From Haloglomus halophilum (GTDB taxonomy: Archaea; Halobacteriota; Halobacteria; Halobacteriales; Haloarculaceae): 64,000 bases of DNA. The stretch lies in NCBI RefSeq assembly GCF_024298885.1, contig NZ_CP101166.1, positions 1,860,001-1,924,000 on the forward strand, read 5' to 3'. The position numbers and the translations under genes were made by a program. Below, piece by piece: positions 48,852 to 56,886 of the stretch. Position 1 is the stretch's first letter; the number at the start of each line of letters is the position of its first letter. A model generated the notes under the pieces. The model had not been told where the DNA came from and ran no database searches. It saw nothing but the letters and a program-made list of their open reading frames with translations.

Positions 48852-49310
48852 ATGTCCGAGTTCACGCTCTCCAGTTCCGCGTTCGACGACGGCGAACGGA
48901 TACCCGAGAAACACGGCCACGACGCCGCGGATGTCTCGCCGCCGCTGACCGTCTCGGGGGTTCCCGACGAGGCCACCTCGCTGGCGCTCGTGATGGACGA
49001 CCCCGACGCGGTCGAGCCGGCGGGGACGATCTGGGACCACTGGGTCGTCTGGAACGTTCCGCCGGACGCGACGCTGCCGGAGGGATGGGACCCTGAGGCC
49101 GACGGTGCCAGCGAGGGGGCCAACGACTTCGGCGAGCGGGGGTACGGCGGCCCGGCCCCGCCGGACCGCGAGCACACCTACCGCTTCCGGCTGTTCGCGC
49201 TCGATACGGCACTCGACCTCCCGGCCTCGGCCGACAAGGAGGACCTGAAGGTGGCCATGTCGGGCCACGTCCTCGACGAGGCGAAGCTGACGGGCACGTA
49301 CGCGCCGTAG
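48852..49310 (+). CDS. YbhB/YbcL family (PEBP-like) protein
   Basis: 152-aa protein of the phosphatidylethanolamine-binding protein superfamily. The typical blocks are DVSPPLTVSGVPDEATSLAL followed by MDDPDAVEPAGTIWDHWVVW and a later GGPAPPDREHTYRFRLFALD. The ligand-pocket Asp-Pro-Asp and His (WDHWVVWNVP) are intact. Function of archaeal members is unknown; some bind small anions or kinases. Length matches the family (about 150-180). Stand-alone gene. Confidence 0.93.
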   Translation: MSEFTLSSSAFDDGERIPEKHGHDAADVSPPLTVSGVPDEATSLALVMDDPDAVEPAGTIWDHWVVWNVPPDATLPEGWDPEADGASEGANDFGERGYGGPAPPDREHTYRFRLFALDTALDLPASADKEDLKVAMSGHVLDEAKLTGTYAP

Positions 49311-49348
49311 CCCGGCGTCGGGCGCCCCGCGGGCGCGCCGTCTCGCGC

Positions 49349-49876
49349 TCAGGCCAACCGGTACCGTTCGCCGTCCCACCGTGCCCGCCCGAGGACGACC
49401 GCCCAGTCAAGCAGGTGCTCGACGCGGTCCCGCCACACCTGCTCCGGATCCGTGTGGCGCCGGCGCTCCCAGTTCGGGATGCGGTCGCGGAACCGGTCGA
49501 ACGCGGCGTCGGCAGTGAGCCCGCCGTCCGCGTCCGCGAGTGCTGCCAGCAGTTCCTCGGCGCCGAAGACGCGCTCGCCGAACCGCTCGCCGAGCGCCGC
49601 GCGTCCCTCGTCGTCGGTCGGGTCCGGGGCGTCCCGGACGCGGTGGTAGCCCCGGTCCGACTCGGCGACGAGTTCCAGCGCCCGCGCGAAGGTGAGCCAC
49701 TCGCTGGCGGTGTCGCGCCCGCCGACGACGCCGGCGCTCACGACGCGCATGCAGCAGTCGTCCTCGGATTTCGGGACCAGCGGCACGGCGTCGCGCGTCC
49801 GGGCGAGCAGGTCCAGCGCCACGGCGGGTTCGTCGCGCACCGCGTCGGGGAGCGCGGGGACGACCTTGAACCGCAT
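49349..49876 (-). CDS. Conserved haloarchaeal protein of unknown function
   Basis: 175-aa protein. It begins MRFKVVPALPDAVRDEPAVA, has AVPLVPKSEDDCCMRVVSAG with a double cysteine, then a helical region (ASEWLTFARALELVAESDRG) and ends as a winged-helix-like or small helical domain (RDRVEHLLDWAVVLGRARWD). No family name is certain. It starts directly after the stop of mch (no gap), so it is translationally coupled to it and may have a role tied to one-carbon metabolism; that is inference. Confidence 0.78.
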   Translation of the reverse strand: MRFKVVPALPDAVRDEPAVALDLLARTRDAVPLVPKSEDDCCMRVVSAGVVGGRDTASEWLTFARALELVAESDRGYHRVRDAPDPTDDEGRAALGERFGERVFGAEELLAALADADGGLTADAAFDRFRDRIPNWERRRHTDPEQVWRDRVEHLLDWAVVLGRARWDGERYRLA

Positions 49877-50815
49877 CTACTCGAGGCCGAAGCTCTCGGC
49901 CAGCAGGTCCTCCTCGGTCGCGCCGACCGCGTGTGTGGGCCCGCCGAGCACGTCGACGGTCACCTGCGCCGGAGCGAACACCTCGCGCGGGATGGCGCCG
50001 AGGTTCCAGTCGGCGTCCTCGAAGAACGCCTCGAATGGGGTGCCGTACTCCTCGCTCGCCGTCGAGGGCACCTCGTCGAAGCGGTCGAAGTCGCGGTCGA
50101 CGGTCAGGTGGACGCTGGCGCCGTACGCCAGCGCGTCGTTCGTCCGGGCCATCGCGGTCGCCTCGTCGCCCGCCACCGGCGCGACCGGCGCCCGCGCGGT
50201 GACCGTCAGCACGTCCAGCGGGTCGTAGTCGAGTTCCGAGAGCCGGTAGACCGCCAGCTCCCCGGCGCGGGCCGCGGTGGCGATGCTCCCGGCGATGGAG
50301 CCCGTGCGGTAGGTGGGGAGGAAGACGCTCCCCGGGTCGACCCCCGTGAGGTCGGCAACCGACTCGGCCACCGCCTCGTCGGGGAGCGTATCCGACTCGA
50401 TGCAGAGGGTCGCGAAGTCGGCCTCGTCCTGGAAGCCGGTCTGTCGGAACTCCTCCTCCTCGGCCACGAGTGCGCGGGCCGGGCCGCTCCCGAGGCCGTC
50501 GTAGCCGTCGGGGAACTCGTCCCAGCCGGCCTTCTGCGAGCAGAGCAGTGCCAGCGCCGGGTGGTCACAGGTCAACTCGACGTGCGGGACGGTCGCGTCC
50601 GCGACGGTGCCGGAGGCGTCGGCCTGCACCGTCGCGAGGCCGCCCGTGGCGATCTCCGCGAGGAGGAGGCCGGCCTCGATGCCGCCGTACGCCTCCACGC
50701 CGAAGTCGAGGACGGTCGCCCCGTTGTCGAGTTCGTGCGTGTCGATGGCGAGTTCGTCCCGGAAGTCGATGGCCTCGTCGACCAGCTCGACGGCCATCAC
50801 GTTGAGACTCTCCAT
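49877..50815 (-). CDS. mch: Methenyltetrahydromethanopterin cyclohydrolase
   Basis: 312-aa enzyme that interconverts methenyl- and formyl-tetrahydromethanopterin (or a pterin analogue). The family pattern is clear: YGGIEAGLLLAEIATGGLAT, TVPHVELTCDHPALALLCSQ, GSGPARALVAEEEEF and VLTVTARAPVAPVAGDEATA. Length matches (about 310-320). Haloarchaea are not methanogens, so the enzyme probably serves one-carbon or folate-like metabolism. Start at ATG 50815 (MESLNVMAVELVDEAI) is chosen. Its stop abuts the ATG of the 175-aa gene. Its promoter should lie in the AT-rich region near 50870-50950. Confidence 0.93.
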   Translation of the reverse strand: MESLNVMAVELVDEAIDFRDELAIDTHELDNGATVLDFGVEAYGGIEAGLLLAEIATGGLATVQADASGTVADATVPHVELTCDHPALALLCSQKAGWDEFPDGYDGLGSGPARALVAEEEEFRQTGFQDEADFATLCIESDTLPDEAVAESVADLTGVDPGSVFLPTYRTGSIAGSIATAARAGELAVYRLSELDYDPLDVLTVTARAPVAPVAGDEATAMARTNDALAYGASVHLTVDRDFDRFDEVPSTASEEYGTPFEAFFEDADWNLGAIPREVFAPAQVTVDVLGGPTHAVGATEEDLLAESFGLE

Positions 50816-51153
50816 ACGCGGGCGTTCGACGGGTTCGGGCAAAGGGTTGTGGTTGCGGAGGCGGGAGGCCCGCTAATTGTTCGAATATTGGGATATCTCG
50901 TTCGACATGCTGGATACACAGCGCGAGTCGGTCAAGGCGACTTGGTTGATAATGAAGCCCCATGACGCGGCTACCGAGTGTCTCCTTCTCCGCGTGGTCG
51001 AGATAGCCCCATTGAATACTGCTGGCTCAGACAGCAGAAGGCACTTACTAACCCGTGAGAGACCTGTTCGTATGTCCCCCCTCCAATTCGCCGGCTGAGC
51101 GCCACTCATCCTCGTATGGCTTTCCCGCTGAGCCGTTCCCCGTCCCTACAACC
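50816..51153. other. Lower-GC intergenic region with left copy of a direct repeat
   Basis: 338 bases without a confident gene. GC content drops visibly after 50870. It contains the first copy of the 21-bp direct repeat (50914-50934) and AT-rich patches (TGTTCGAATATTGGGATATC near 50878; AATACTGCTGGC near 51015). A frame at 50877-51098 could encode 73 residues but lacks the acidic bias and any family similarity. It probably holds the divergent promoters of mch and the surface-protein gene, within or beside inserted DNA. Confidence 0.5.
50914..50934 (+). repeat. 21-bp direct repeat, left copy (partner at 52287-52307)
   Basis: ATACACAGCGCGAGTCGGTCA here matches the partner at 52287-52307 in 20 of 21 positions (ACACAG versus ACATAG). 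The two copies are 1,373 bases apart in the same orientation and flank the PGF-CTERM gene. This is what target-site or attachment-site duplication, or recombination between dispersed repeats, would leave. Confidence 0.6.
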
Positions 51154-52173
51154 ATGACCCGAGTACACAGTCGAGCCCTTGGGATGGTCATCTGCCTGTC
51201 GATTGCACTTATTACCGGCGGAGCCATGATCGGTTCTGCCGTCGCTGATGGAGGTGCTACTCCCCTCTCGACGGGTACGCAAGCGGACATTCTGGCCGCG
51301 GAGCAGGCTAACGTGACCTTCCGCGATCAAATCACCTCTGCCACTGAACAGCGGGTTCTTGTGGCCAACGCGTCGCTCCCGGCCGGCGGTTTCGTCGTCC
51401 TCGTTGACGAGTCTGGAAATCGCGTTGGGAGCACTCCGTTCCTCGAGCCAGGCGTCCACACCGATCTGGTGCTTCCACTCGAATCGCCTGTCTGCGACGG
51501 TGCTGCTCTCACTGCCGTCCTCTATCGAGATGACGGGAACAGGAGTCTCGGCCCGGGCGATGAGCCCTACCGCTCGCACGGAGAACCCATCCAGACAACG
51601 GCCATAGTTACTCCGACGGCCATCGCAACGTACAGCTTTGCCGACCAACAGATTGTTAATGGGCGTGTCACTGTCGGCACTGCGGCTGTCCCCGAGGAGG
51701 GAGGCTTCGTTATCGTCGCTAATGCCTCCGGTTCGGCAGTTTCCGAGCCGCTCTCTCCTGAGGAGCTGGATCCGCTCGGCCAGTCGGAGTATCTCGGTGC
51801 GAACACCAGTGGGAATGTCCGTGTCCTACTGGAGGCGCGCCCGCCTGAGTCTACTACGCTCGTCGCGTTCACGGTTGCCGATTCTAATGACAACAGGAGC
51901 CTCGACTCGGGTGATGCCCCTGCACTACCGCTATGTAAATGGATTGGCTACGATACCGCCACTGTTTCCATCGGATCAACCACCCCGACTGGCACGGCAA
52001 GCCCGAGTCCATCCCCAACGATGAGTTCGGTCGTCACATCGACACTGGTGGAAGATTCGGACAATTCGACTAGCACGGCTCGGGTCAATCAGCCAGGATT
52101 CGAGGTTCTCGCAACAGTAGTGGCTCTCATCATCCTGGCCGCCATAGTCGGACTGAAACAGAGAGCGACCTGA
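51154..52173 (+). CDS. PGF-CTERM-anchored surface protein with two DUF7282-like domains
   Basis: 339-aa surface protein. N-terminal signal segment (LGMVICLSIALITGGAMIGS) and, at the C-terminus, the archaeosortase signal PGFEVLATVVALIILAAIVG followed by a short basic tail (LKQR), i.e. a PGF-CTERM domain removed by ArtA with lipid attachment. Two similar domains lie between them: ANVTFRDQITSATEQRVLVA with GGFVVLVDESG, and ADQQIVNGRVTVGTAAVPEE with GGFVIVANASG. A Thr/Ser/Pro linker precedes the anchor. Base composition is clearly lower in GC than neighbouring genes, and the gene lies between 21-bp direct repeats, suggesting acquisition. Function unknown. Confidence 0.85.
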   Translation: MTRVHSRALGMVICLSIALITGGAMIGSAVADGGATPLSTGTQADILAAEQANVTFRDQITSATEQRVLVANASLPAGGFVVLVDESGNRVGSTPFLEPGVHTDLVLPLESPVCDGAALTAVLYRDDGNRSLGPGDEPYRSHGEPIQTTAIVTPTAIATYSFADQQIVNGRVTVGTAAVPEEGGFVIVANASGSAVSEPLSPEELDPLGQSEYLGANTSGNVRVLLEARPPESTTLVAFTVADSNDNRSLDSGDAPALPLCKWIGYDTATVSIGSTTPTGTASPSPSPTMSSVVTSTLVEDSDNSTSTARVNQPGFEVLATVVALIILAAIVGLKQRAT

Positions 52174-52286
52174 GATTTCTGACCTTCCACCGTTCGGTCG
52201 TACATCACGGCATCTGCTGAACTCACCCTCTGAGTCGGTCACGCTGGAACTGACAGCACTCCAGCAATTCCTGTCGGCCCTGATGC

Positions 52287-52307
52287 ATACATAGCGCGAG
52301 TCGGTCA
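52287..52307 (+). repeat. 21-bp direct repeat, right copy (partner at 50914-50934)
   Basis: Second copy of the repeat, containing AGCGCGAGTCGGTCA. Its last three bases are the stop codon of the minus-strand gene at 52305-52868, so the repeat immediately follows that gene. Confidence 0.6.
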
Positions 52308-52868
52308 CCGAATGATTTCAGTCACAAGACGCTGTTTCTCGTCCAGTCGATCCTCGAACCGGCTTGACCGGAGTTGTGAATCGGCCCCTGCGCTCACTCC
52401 TTCACCCTGTAGGAATACCTTGTAAGCTGAACCCGCCGGGAGACTCCAGTGTTCACCTGCCCAAGTAAGTGTCCCATCGACTTTCGCCCGTTCGAAATGC
52501 TCCCTCGCAAGCTGGTAATGGTCCTCAGCGTCTTCGGATTTCATCAGCAGATAGCTGTCCCCGATCCACTCCTCCGCCGTCCCGAGGAAGGCCTCGTGCC
52601 AGACCTCGTCAGCCTCCTCTTTCGCGTGGCGTGACCACGCCTCGATAGTGGTCTGGATGAATCGCGCCCGGCGTTCGTCTCCAGCCCGAACCGTACAGGC
52701 GAGCGCATGCAGGAGATAGCCAATCGCCACCCCACCATCGGTCCACGGATTGCACTCCTGCTGAACGACAGTGCAGAAGGACTGCTCGACGAGCAAGTCC
52801 GAGGCTTCGAGGAACTCCTGCTCTTCGATGAGGGTGAACACCTCGGCGCTCCAATCGCCCTCTCCCAT
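52305..52868 (-). CDS. Haloarchaeal helical protein of unknown function
   Basis: 187-aa soluble, largely helical protein. Segments such as EEQEFLEASDLLVEQSFCTV, GDERRARFIQTTIEAWSRHA and EDHYQLAREHFERAKVDGTL look like tetratricopeptide-type helical pairs. No family is recognised. Base composition is intermediate between the low-GC cassette and the normal background. The stop codon overlaps the right copy of the direct repeat. It is convergent with the PGF-CTERM gene. Isolated haloarchaeal genes of this kind are common beside mobile elements. Confidence 0.7.
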   Translation of the reverse strand: MGEGDWSAEVFTLIEEQEFLEASDLLVEQSFCTVVQQECNPWTDGGVAIGYLLHALACTVRAGDERRARFIQTTIEAWSRHAKEEADEVWHEAFLGTAEEWIGDSYLLMKSEDAEDHYQLAREHFERAKVDGTLTWAGEHWSLPAGSAYKVFLQGEGVSAGADSQLRSSRFEDRLDEKQRLVTEIIR

Positions 52869-52975
52869 CTCACTCCTACTGGGCCTCGCTAGTCCTTAGG
52901 TGTTGGTTGGTGAATCCATCCTCTGTATGCAGCATCGAACACCTGTCGGATCCTATTCTCTTCGGTGGAACCGTG

Positions 52976-53368
52976 TCAGTACGTCTCCACCTCGACACCG
53001 TTCAGTCGCTCGAAGTCCGCGACGTTCCGAGTGAGGACCGGTTCGTCGACGACGAGCGCCGTCGCGCCGATGATGATGTCCCCGTCACCGACTGGCTCAC
53101 CCTGTGCCGCCAGCTCGCCGGCCAGCCGCCCCGCTTTCCGCATCACGGCCGTGTCAGCCGGATGGACTGGCTTCGATGCGAGCACTTGCTCGATCTGCTC
53201 GCGCTCCGTCTCGGAGTCCGTCATCCGCCCGACCCCGTAGTAGAGTTCGAACAGGGTCATCGCGGAGAGCCGTTGCTGGACCAGGTCGGCCTCCAGTTCG
53301 CGTGCCCGCTCGACCGCCTCGGGGTCGCCGTTCATCAGGTCGATGAGGAAGGTCGTGTCGAGCAGCAC
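52976..53368 (-). CDS. vapC: PIN-domain RNase toxin (VapC)
   Basis: 130-aa PIN-domain ribonuclease, the toxin of a type II toxin-antitoxin pair. The acidic catalytic residues are in place: Asp4 in LLDTTFLID, Glu41 in MTLFELYYG, Asp95 or Asp97 in VGDGDIIIGA and Asp118 in RNVADFERL. Start is a GTG at 53368, one base after the stop of the antitoxin gene, so the two are translationally coupled. VapC toxins cleave tRNA or rRNA when the antitoxin is lost. Confidence 0.9.
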   Translation of the reverse strand: MLLDTTFLIDLMNGDPEAVERARELEADLVQQRLSAMTLFELYYGVGRMTDSETEREQIEQVLASKPVHPADTAVMRKAGRLAGELAAQGEPVGDGDIIIGATALVVDEPVLTRNVADFERLNGVEVETY

Positions 53369-53369
53369 G

Positions 53370-53606
53370 TCACGCGTCCTCCAGCCGGTCGGCGAGCAGC
53401 TCCAGTTCATCCGCCCGCCGCGAGCGTCGCTCCTCGACGGCTGCCCGCAACTCGTCAGCTTCCTCGTCGCTCAGCACTCCGGCGAGTTCGAGCAGCGACC
53501 GCTCGCCCGCCAGCCGGAGGACCACGTCGGAGAACGTCTCATCCTCGCTCTTGTGGGCCGCGAGGCGTTCGTATGCCTCCTCGGAGAGGCGGATGCTCTT
53601 CGACAT
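53370..53606 (-). CDS. vapB: VapB-type antitoxin
   Basis: 78-aa protein starting MSKSIRLSEEAYERLAAHKS. The ribbon-helix-helix-like N-terminus (about 1-45, ending VLRLAG) binds DNA and the operator of its own operon in this family; the C-terminal DELRAAVEERRSRRADELEL helix would wrap around the PIN toxin. Gene order antitoxin-toxin and the one-base gap to vapC are standard. An ATG two codons upstream is also possible. The CCGTATGCACATG around the start includes the likely ribosome-binding or leaderless start. Confidence 0.87.
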   Translation of the reverse strand: MSKSIRLSEEAYERLAAHKSEDETFSDVVLRLAGERSLLELAGVLSDEEADELRAAVEERRSRRADELELLADRLEDA

Positions 53607-53702
53607 GTGCATACGGTTGTATGCAGCTGCCGAAGTAGGTTACGCCGCCCCACGCGCGTGCCCGACGCGCCGCTTAAGCCCACGCCGCCCCACGGTCCGG
53701 GT

Positions 53703-54689
53703 GTGCGCGAGTACGCCTTCGAGCTGGCCCTCTGTGCCCACTACGAGCCCGAGACCGACGGGCTCCTCGCGCGGCAACTCGGCGCTTCCTGCCACGGCTC
53801 GCGCGTGATGGACGTGGTCGAGGTGGAGCCGGGGCCGCAGTTCGACGAGCGCGTCTCGCTCTGCCCGGGGACCATTCCGGCGCCGGTCCTCGAGTCCGAC
53901 ATCGGTCCCGGCACCGCGCGGGACCCACGACGGGCCCTCGACGTGCATCCGGACCGCGTCGAGGGCATCGTCGACGCGGCGGTGGCGGCGGGCTACCTCG
54001 AACGCGAACGCGAACGCCGGAACGGCCGCGACCTGGTGCGGGCGACGGGTCGTTACCCGGACGAGTGGGTCGGCTCGATTCGCGGCGTCGAGAACAAGCC
54101 CGACCTCGGCCGGCCGGGGGACCTCGAACGGCAGTTGCGGACGGATGTCTCGCTCGCCCTGCTGGACGAGGTGGTACTCGCGACGGCCTCGCACGTCACC
54201 GGCGCGCACCTGAACCGCATCCCGGAGGTCGTGGGCGTGTGGCGGTTCGACCCCGATACCGGCGAGCGCGAGGTGGTCCGCGAGCCGACACCGCTCGACA
54301 GCGGCGGCTCGGGTGTCGAGCCGCTGGACGAGCACCCGGGCCGGACCGAGGTCCGCGTGGTGTCGGCCGCCGAGAAACGCCGGGCGCGGCGCCGCCTCGC
54401 CGAGCGCGCCTTCGGGAAGGGCTGGCGGCCCGCCCCCGAGGCGTGGCCGGACTGCGCCCGCATCGAGGTCGGCGAGCGGGATGCGGTGGGGCCACTCCCC
54501 GACTGTCCGTGGAAGGGTCGCATCGTCGACCCGGCCGCCGAGTGTGGCCCGGCGTGCGAGGGGTTCGTTTCGGGTGCAGCGCCCTCCGTCGACCCCGAGA
54601 GCGCCCGTGCTGACGCGACCGCCTGGGACCCCGACGCTGGCGAGCGCCGGCGGCAGACGGGGCTCGGCCGCTTCGCCGACACGGAGTGA
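53703..54689 (+). CDS. DUF5787 family protein
   Basis: 328-aa haloarchaeal protein starting at GTG 53703, giving VREYAFELALCAHYEPETDG as in the DUF5787 family. Conserved parts include LLARQLGASCHGSRVMDVVE, the motif VRATGRYPDEWVGSIRGVEN with KPDLGRPGDLERQLRTDVSL, and LLDEVVLATASHV. This arrangement (Glu, then Lys, Pro, Asp) resembles restriction-endonuclease-like or Vsr-type folds, which I offer only as a hypothesis. Residues about 195-250 are rich in prolines and charged residues. The C-terminus is cysteine-containing (DCPWKGRIVDPAAECGPACE). Function unknown. Confidence 0.8.
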   Translation: MREYAFELALCAHYEPETDGLLARQLGASCHGSRVMDVVEVEPGPQFDERVSLCPGTIPAPVLESDIGPGTARDPRRALDVHPDRVEGIVDAAVAAGYLERERERRNGRDLVRATGRYPDEWVGSIRGVENKPDLGRPGDLERQLRTDVSLALLDEVVLATASHVTGAHLNRIPEVVGVWRFDPDTGEREVVREPTPLDSGGSGVEPLDEHPGRTEVRVVSAAEKRRARRRLAERAFGKGWRPAPEAWPDCARIEVGERDAVGPLPDCPWKGRIVDPAAECGPACEGFVSGAAPSVDPESARADATAWDPDAGERRRQTGLGRFADTE

Positions 54690-54732
54690 GCGGAGCCGAA
54701 GGCTCAAGCCGGAGCGCCGACCAGAGGGGGGC

Positions 54733-56133
54733 GTGCATCCCCGCCGCGCCGTCGTCGCGTCGCTGCTCGCGCTGGCCGTGCTCGCGGGCACGCTCGTCGT
54801 CCCGCTGGCCGAGGGGTCCGTTTCGGGTCCACGCGGTGCCGCGGCGACGGTCCAGGCGAACACGACGGTCGACAACCCCTGCGTCGGCCGGATGGAGCGG
54901 GCGCCGAACGGGACCACCGTCGTCTCCATCCAGGGCATCGCGTTCGACGGGGCCCGGTACGTCAAGCGGCCCTCGCTGGTCGTCGGCTTCGGGCCACAGG
55001 GCGGGTTCGAGTACGCGTACAACGCCACCGCAAGGGGTCGGTTCTGGGCGTACGACGTGGACCCGCTCCCGTCGGGTGGGCTGTTGCTGACCTCGACGGA
55101 GCCGGGGGTCGCCATCGCGGAGACGCTCGATCCGACCACCGGCGAGCGGACCGGTGTCCAGCGGTTCGCCCGCGACCCCAACGTGACCAGCGCGACCGAC
55201 ATCGACCGGCTGCCGAACGGGAACCTGCTCGTGGCCGACGCCACGCCCGGGAGCGAGGGCCTGCTCGTCTACGACCCGCGGGCCGAGGAGACGGTCTGGA
55301 ACTGGACGTTCGCCGGGGACGGCGACTTCCCGCGTGCCGGCGGCGGTCCCTTCCCCCGCGACTGGGTCCACGTCAACGACGTCGACCGGGTGGCGCGCGG
55401 CCAGTACCTCGTCTCGGCGCGCAACTTCGATACGGTGTTCGTGGTGAACCGCTCGACCGACGAACTCTCGCTTCGCCTCGGCGCCGACGACGCCTTCCGG
55501 ACGCTGGACACGCCCTCGAACCCGCAGCTCCTGCGCACCGCCGAGGGGCGGGCCGCGATACTCGTCGCCGACGGTCGCAACGACCGCGTCGTCGAGTACA
55601 CGCGCACGCCCGGCGCGGCCGACCCGTCGAGTCCGGGCGGCGAGAACTGGACGCTGACCTGGGAACTCGTCGGCGGCGGGCTGAACGAACCCCGCGACGC
55701 CGACCGGCTCCCCAACGGCAACACGCTCGTCATCGACCGCCGGGGGCACCGCGTGATGGAGGTCACGCCCGCGGGCCGCGTCGTCTGGGAGGTGTACGCC
55801 CCGTGGCAGCCGTACGACGCCGAGCGGGTCGCGCTGGGCGACGAGCCCGGCGGCCCTGCCGCCGCGTCGTTCGACACGAATCGGACGGTGACGCTCTCGA
55901 ACAGTGCCCAGTTCGACCAGGGGCAGGTGGCCGACTGCGCCACGGCGCTGCTGGAGTTCGCGCCGACACGGGAGGAGCGGTTGCTGGGCGCGTTCGGTGT
56001 GAACGCGTCGGACTCTGATGAGGAGGGTGTCACGCCCGGCGCGGGCGTGCGCTCGGGACTACGCGCGCTCGCGTTCGGGGGCGCCGTCGTGGTGCTGGCG
56101 GCCGTCGGTGCGTTCTACGTGTTCCGGGAGTGA
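54733..56133 (+). CDS. Arylsulfotransferase-like beta-propeller membrane protein
   Basis: 466-aa protein beginning at GTG 54733. A signal/anchor helix (AVVASLLALAVLAGTLVVPL) opens it and a C-terminal helix (LAFGGAVVVLAAVGAFYVF) closes it. Between them repeats of the type DIDRLPNGNLLVADA, HVNDVDRVARGQYLVSARNF, DADRLPNGNTLVIDRRGHRV form a six-bladed propeller in the order used by arylsulfate sulfotransferase (ASST) family proteins. The ASST catalytic His/Arg pattern is not obvious, so enzymatic activity is uncertain. It is expected outside the membrane. No ribosome-binding site decides between GTG 54733 and later starts. Confidence 0.75.
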   Translation: MHPRRAVVASLLALAVLAGTLVVPLAEGSVSGPRGAAATVQANTTVDNPCVGRMERAPNGTTVVSIQGIAFDGARYVKRPSLVVGFGPQGGFEYAYNATARGRFWAYDVDPLPSGGLLLTSTEPGVAIAETLDPTTGERTGVQRFARDPNVTSATDIDRLPNGNLLVADATPGSEGLLVYDPRAEETVWNWTFAGDGDFPRAGGGPFPRDWVHVNDVDRVARGQYLVSARNFDTVFVVNRSTDELSLRLGADDAFRTLDTPSNPQLLRTAEGRAAILVADGRNDRVVEYTRTPGAADPSSPGGENWTLTWELVGGGLNEPRDADRLPNGNTLVIDRRGHRVMEVTPAGRVVWEVYAPWQPYDAERVALGDEPGGPAAASFDTNRTVTLSNSAQFDQGQVADCATALLEFAPTREERLLGAFGVNASDSDEEGVTPGAGVRSGLRALAFGGAVVVLAAVGAFYVFRE

Positions 56134-56178
56134 GCCGCTTCCGCGTCGCTTAACCCATCACCACCCACACCCCCACGC

Positions 56179-56736
56179 ATGACCGACACGAGCGAGCGCG
56201 ACGACCTCGTCGCGGCCCTCCGTGCAGCGGACGCGGTGAAGTTCGGCGAGTTCGAGCTCTCGCACGGCGGCACCTCCGAGTACTACGTCGACAAGTACCT
56301 GTTCGAGACGAGCCCCGACTGTCTCGAGCTGATCGCCGACGCGTTCGCTCGGCGGGTGGGTGACACCAAGCTCGCGGGCGTCGCACTCGGCGCCGTGCCG
56401 CTCGTGGCTGCGACGAGCGTCGCCACCGGCAACCCGTACGTCATCGTCCGGAAGTCGGCCAAGGAGTACGGCACCGGCAACCGCATCGAGGGCCGCTTCG
56501 AGGAGGGTGAGGAGGTCGTCGTGCTGGAGGATATCGCGACGACGGGCCAGTCGGCCATCGACGCCGTTGAGGCGCTGCGGGAGGCCGGCGCGGTGGTCGA
56601 CCGCGTGCTGGTCGTCGTGGACCGCGAGGAGGGGGCCCGCGAGAACCTCGCCGAACACGACATCGAACTCGAATCGCTCCTGACCGCGTCGGACCTGCTG
56701 GCCGACGCCGACATCGACGTCGACACCGAGGACTGA
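56179..56736 (+). CDS. pyrE: Orotate phosphoribosyltransferase
   Basis: 185-aa enzyme that joins orotate and PRPP to form OMP in pyrimidine synthesis. The PRPP-binding loop [20 protein letters not shown] (about 113-132) is typical of PRTases, and [20 protein letters not shown] near the N-terminus and [20 protein letters not shown] in the middle are family landmarks. Length is normal (about 175-190). It lies alone on the plus strand between the propeller protein and a purine permease gene. Confidence 0.95.
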   Translation: MTDTSERDDLVAALRAADAVKFGEFELSHGGTSEYYVDKYLFETSPDCLELIADAFARRVGDTKLAGVALGAVPLVAATSVATGNPYVIVRKSAKEYGTGNRIEGRFEEGEEVVVLEDIATTGQSAIDAVEALREAGAVVDRVLVVVDREEGARENLAEHDIELESLLTASDLLADADIDVDTED

Positions 56737-56886
56737 CGCGGGCCGACCCGCTCCAATCGTCTGTCGACTTCGGCACTCGATTCCGATGCTGGAAGCCGTT
56801 CGACCGCCGAACGGCAACGGAATCGGACGGATGGGTAGTCCGATGCAAAAACCGTTAAGTGCTACCTGTGCGCGTCGCCGGGCGTA

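Noticed and set aside
50877..51098. 73-codon gene overlapping the left direct repeat
   Set aside because: No family similarity, neutral composition and an antisense frame of equal length; treated as non-coding.
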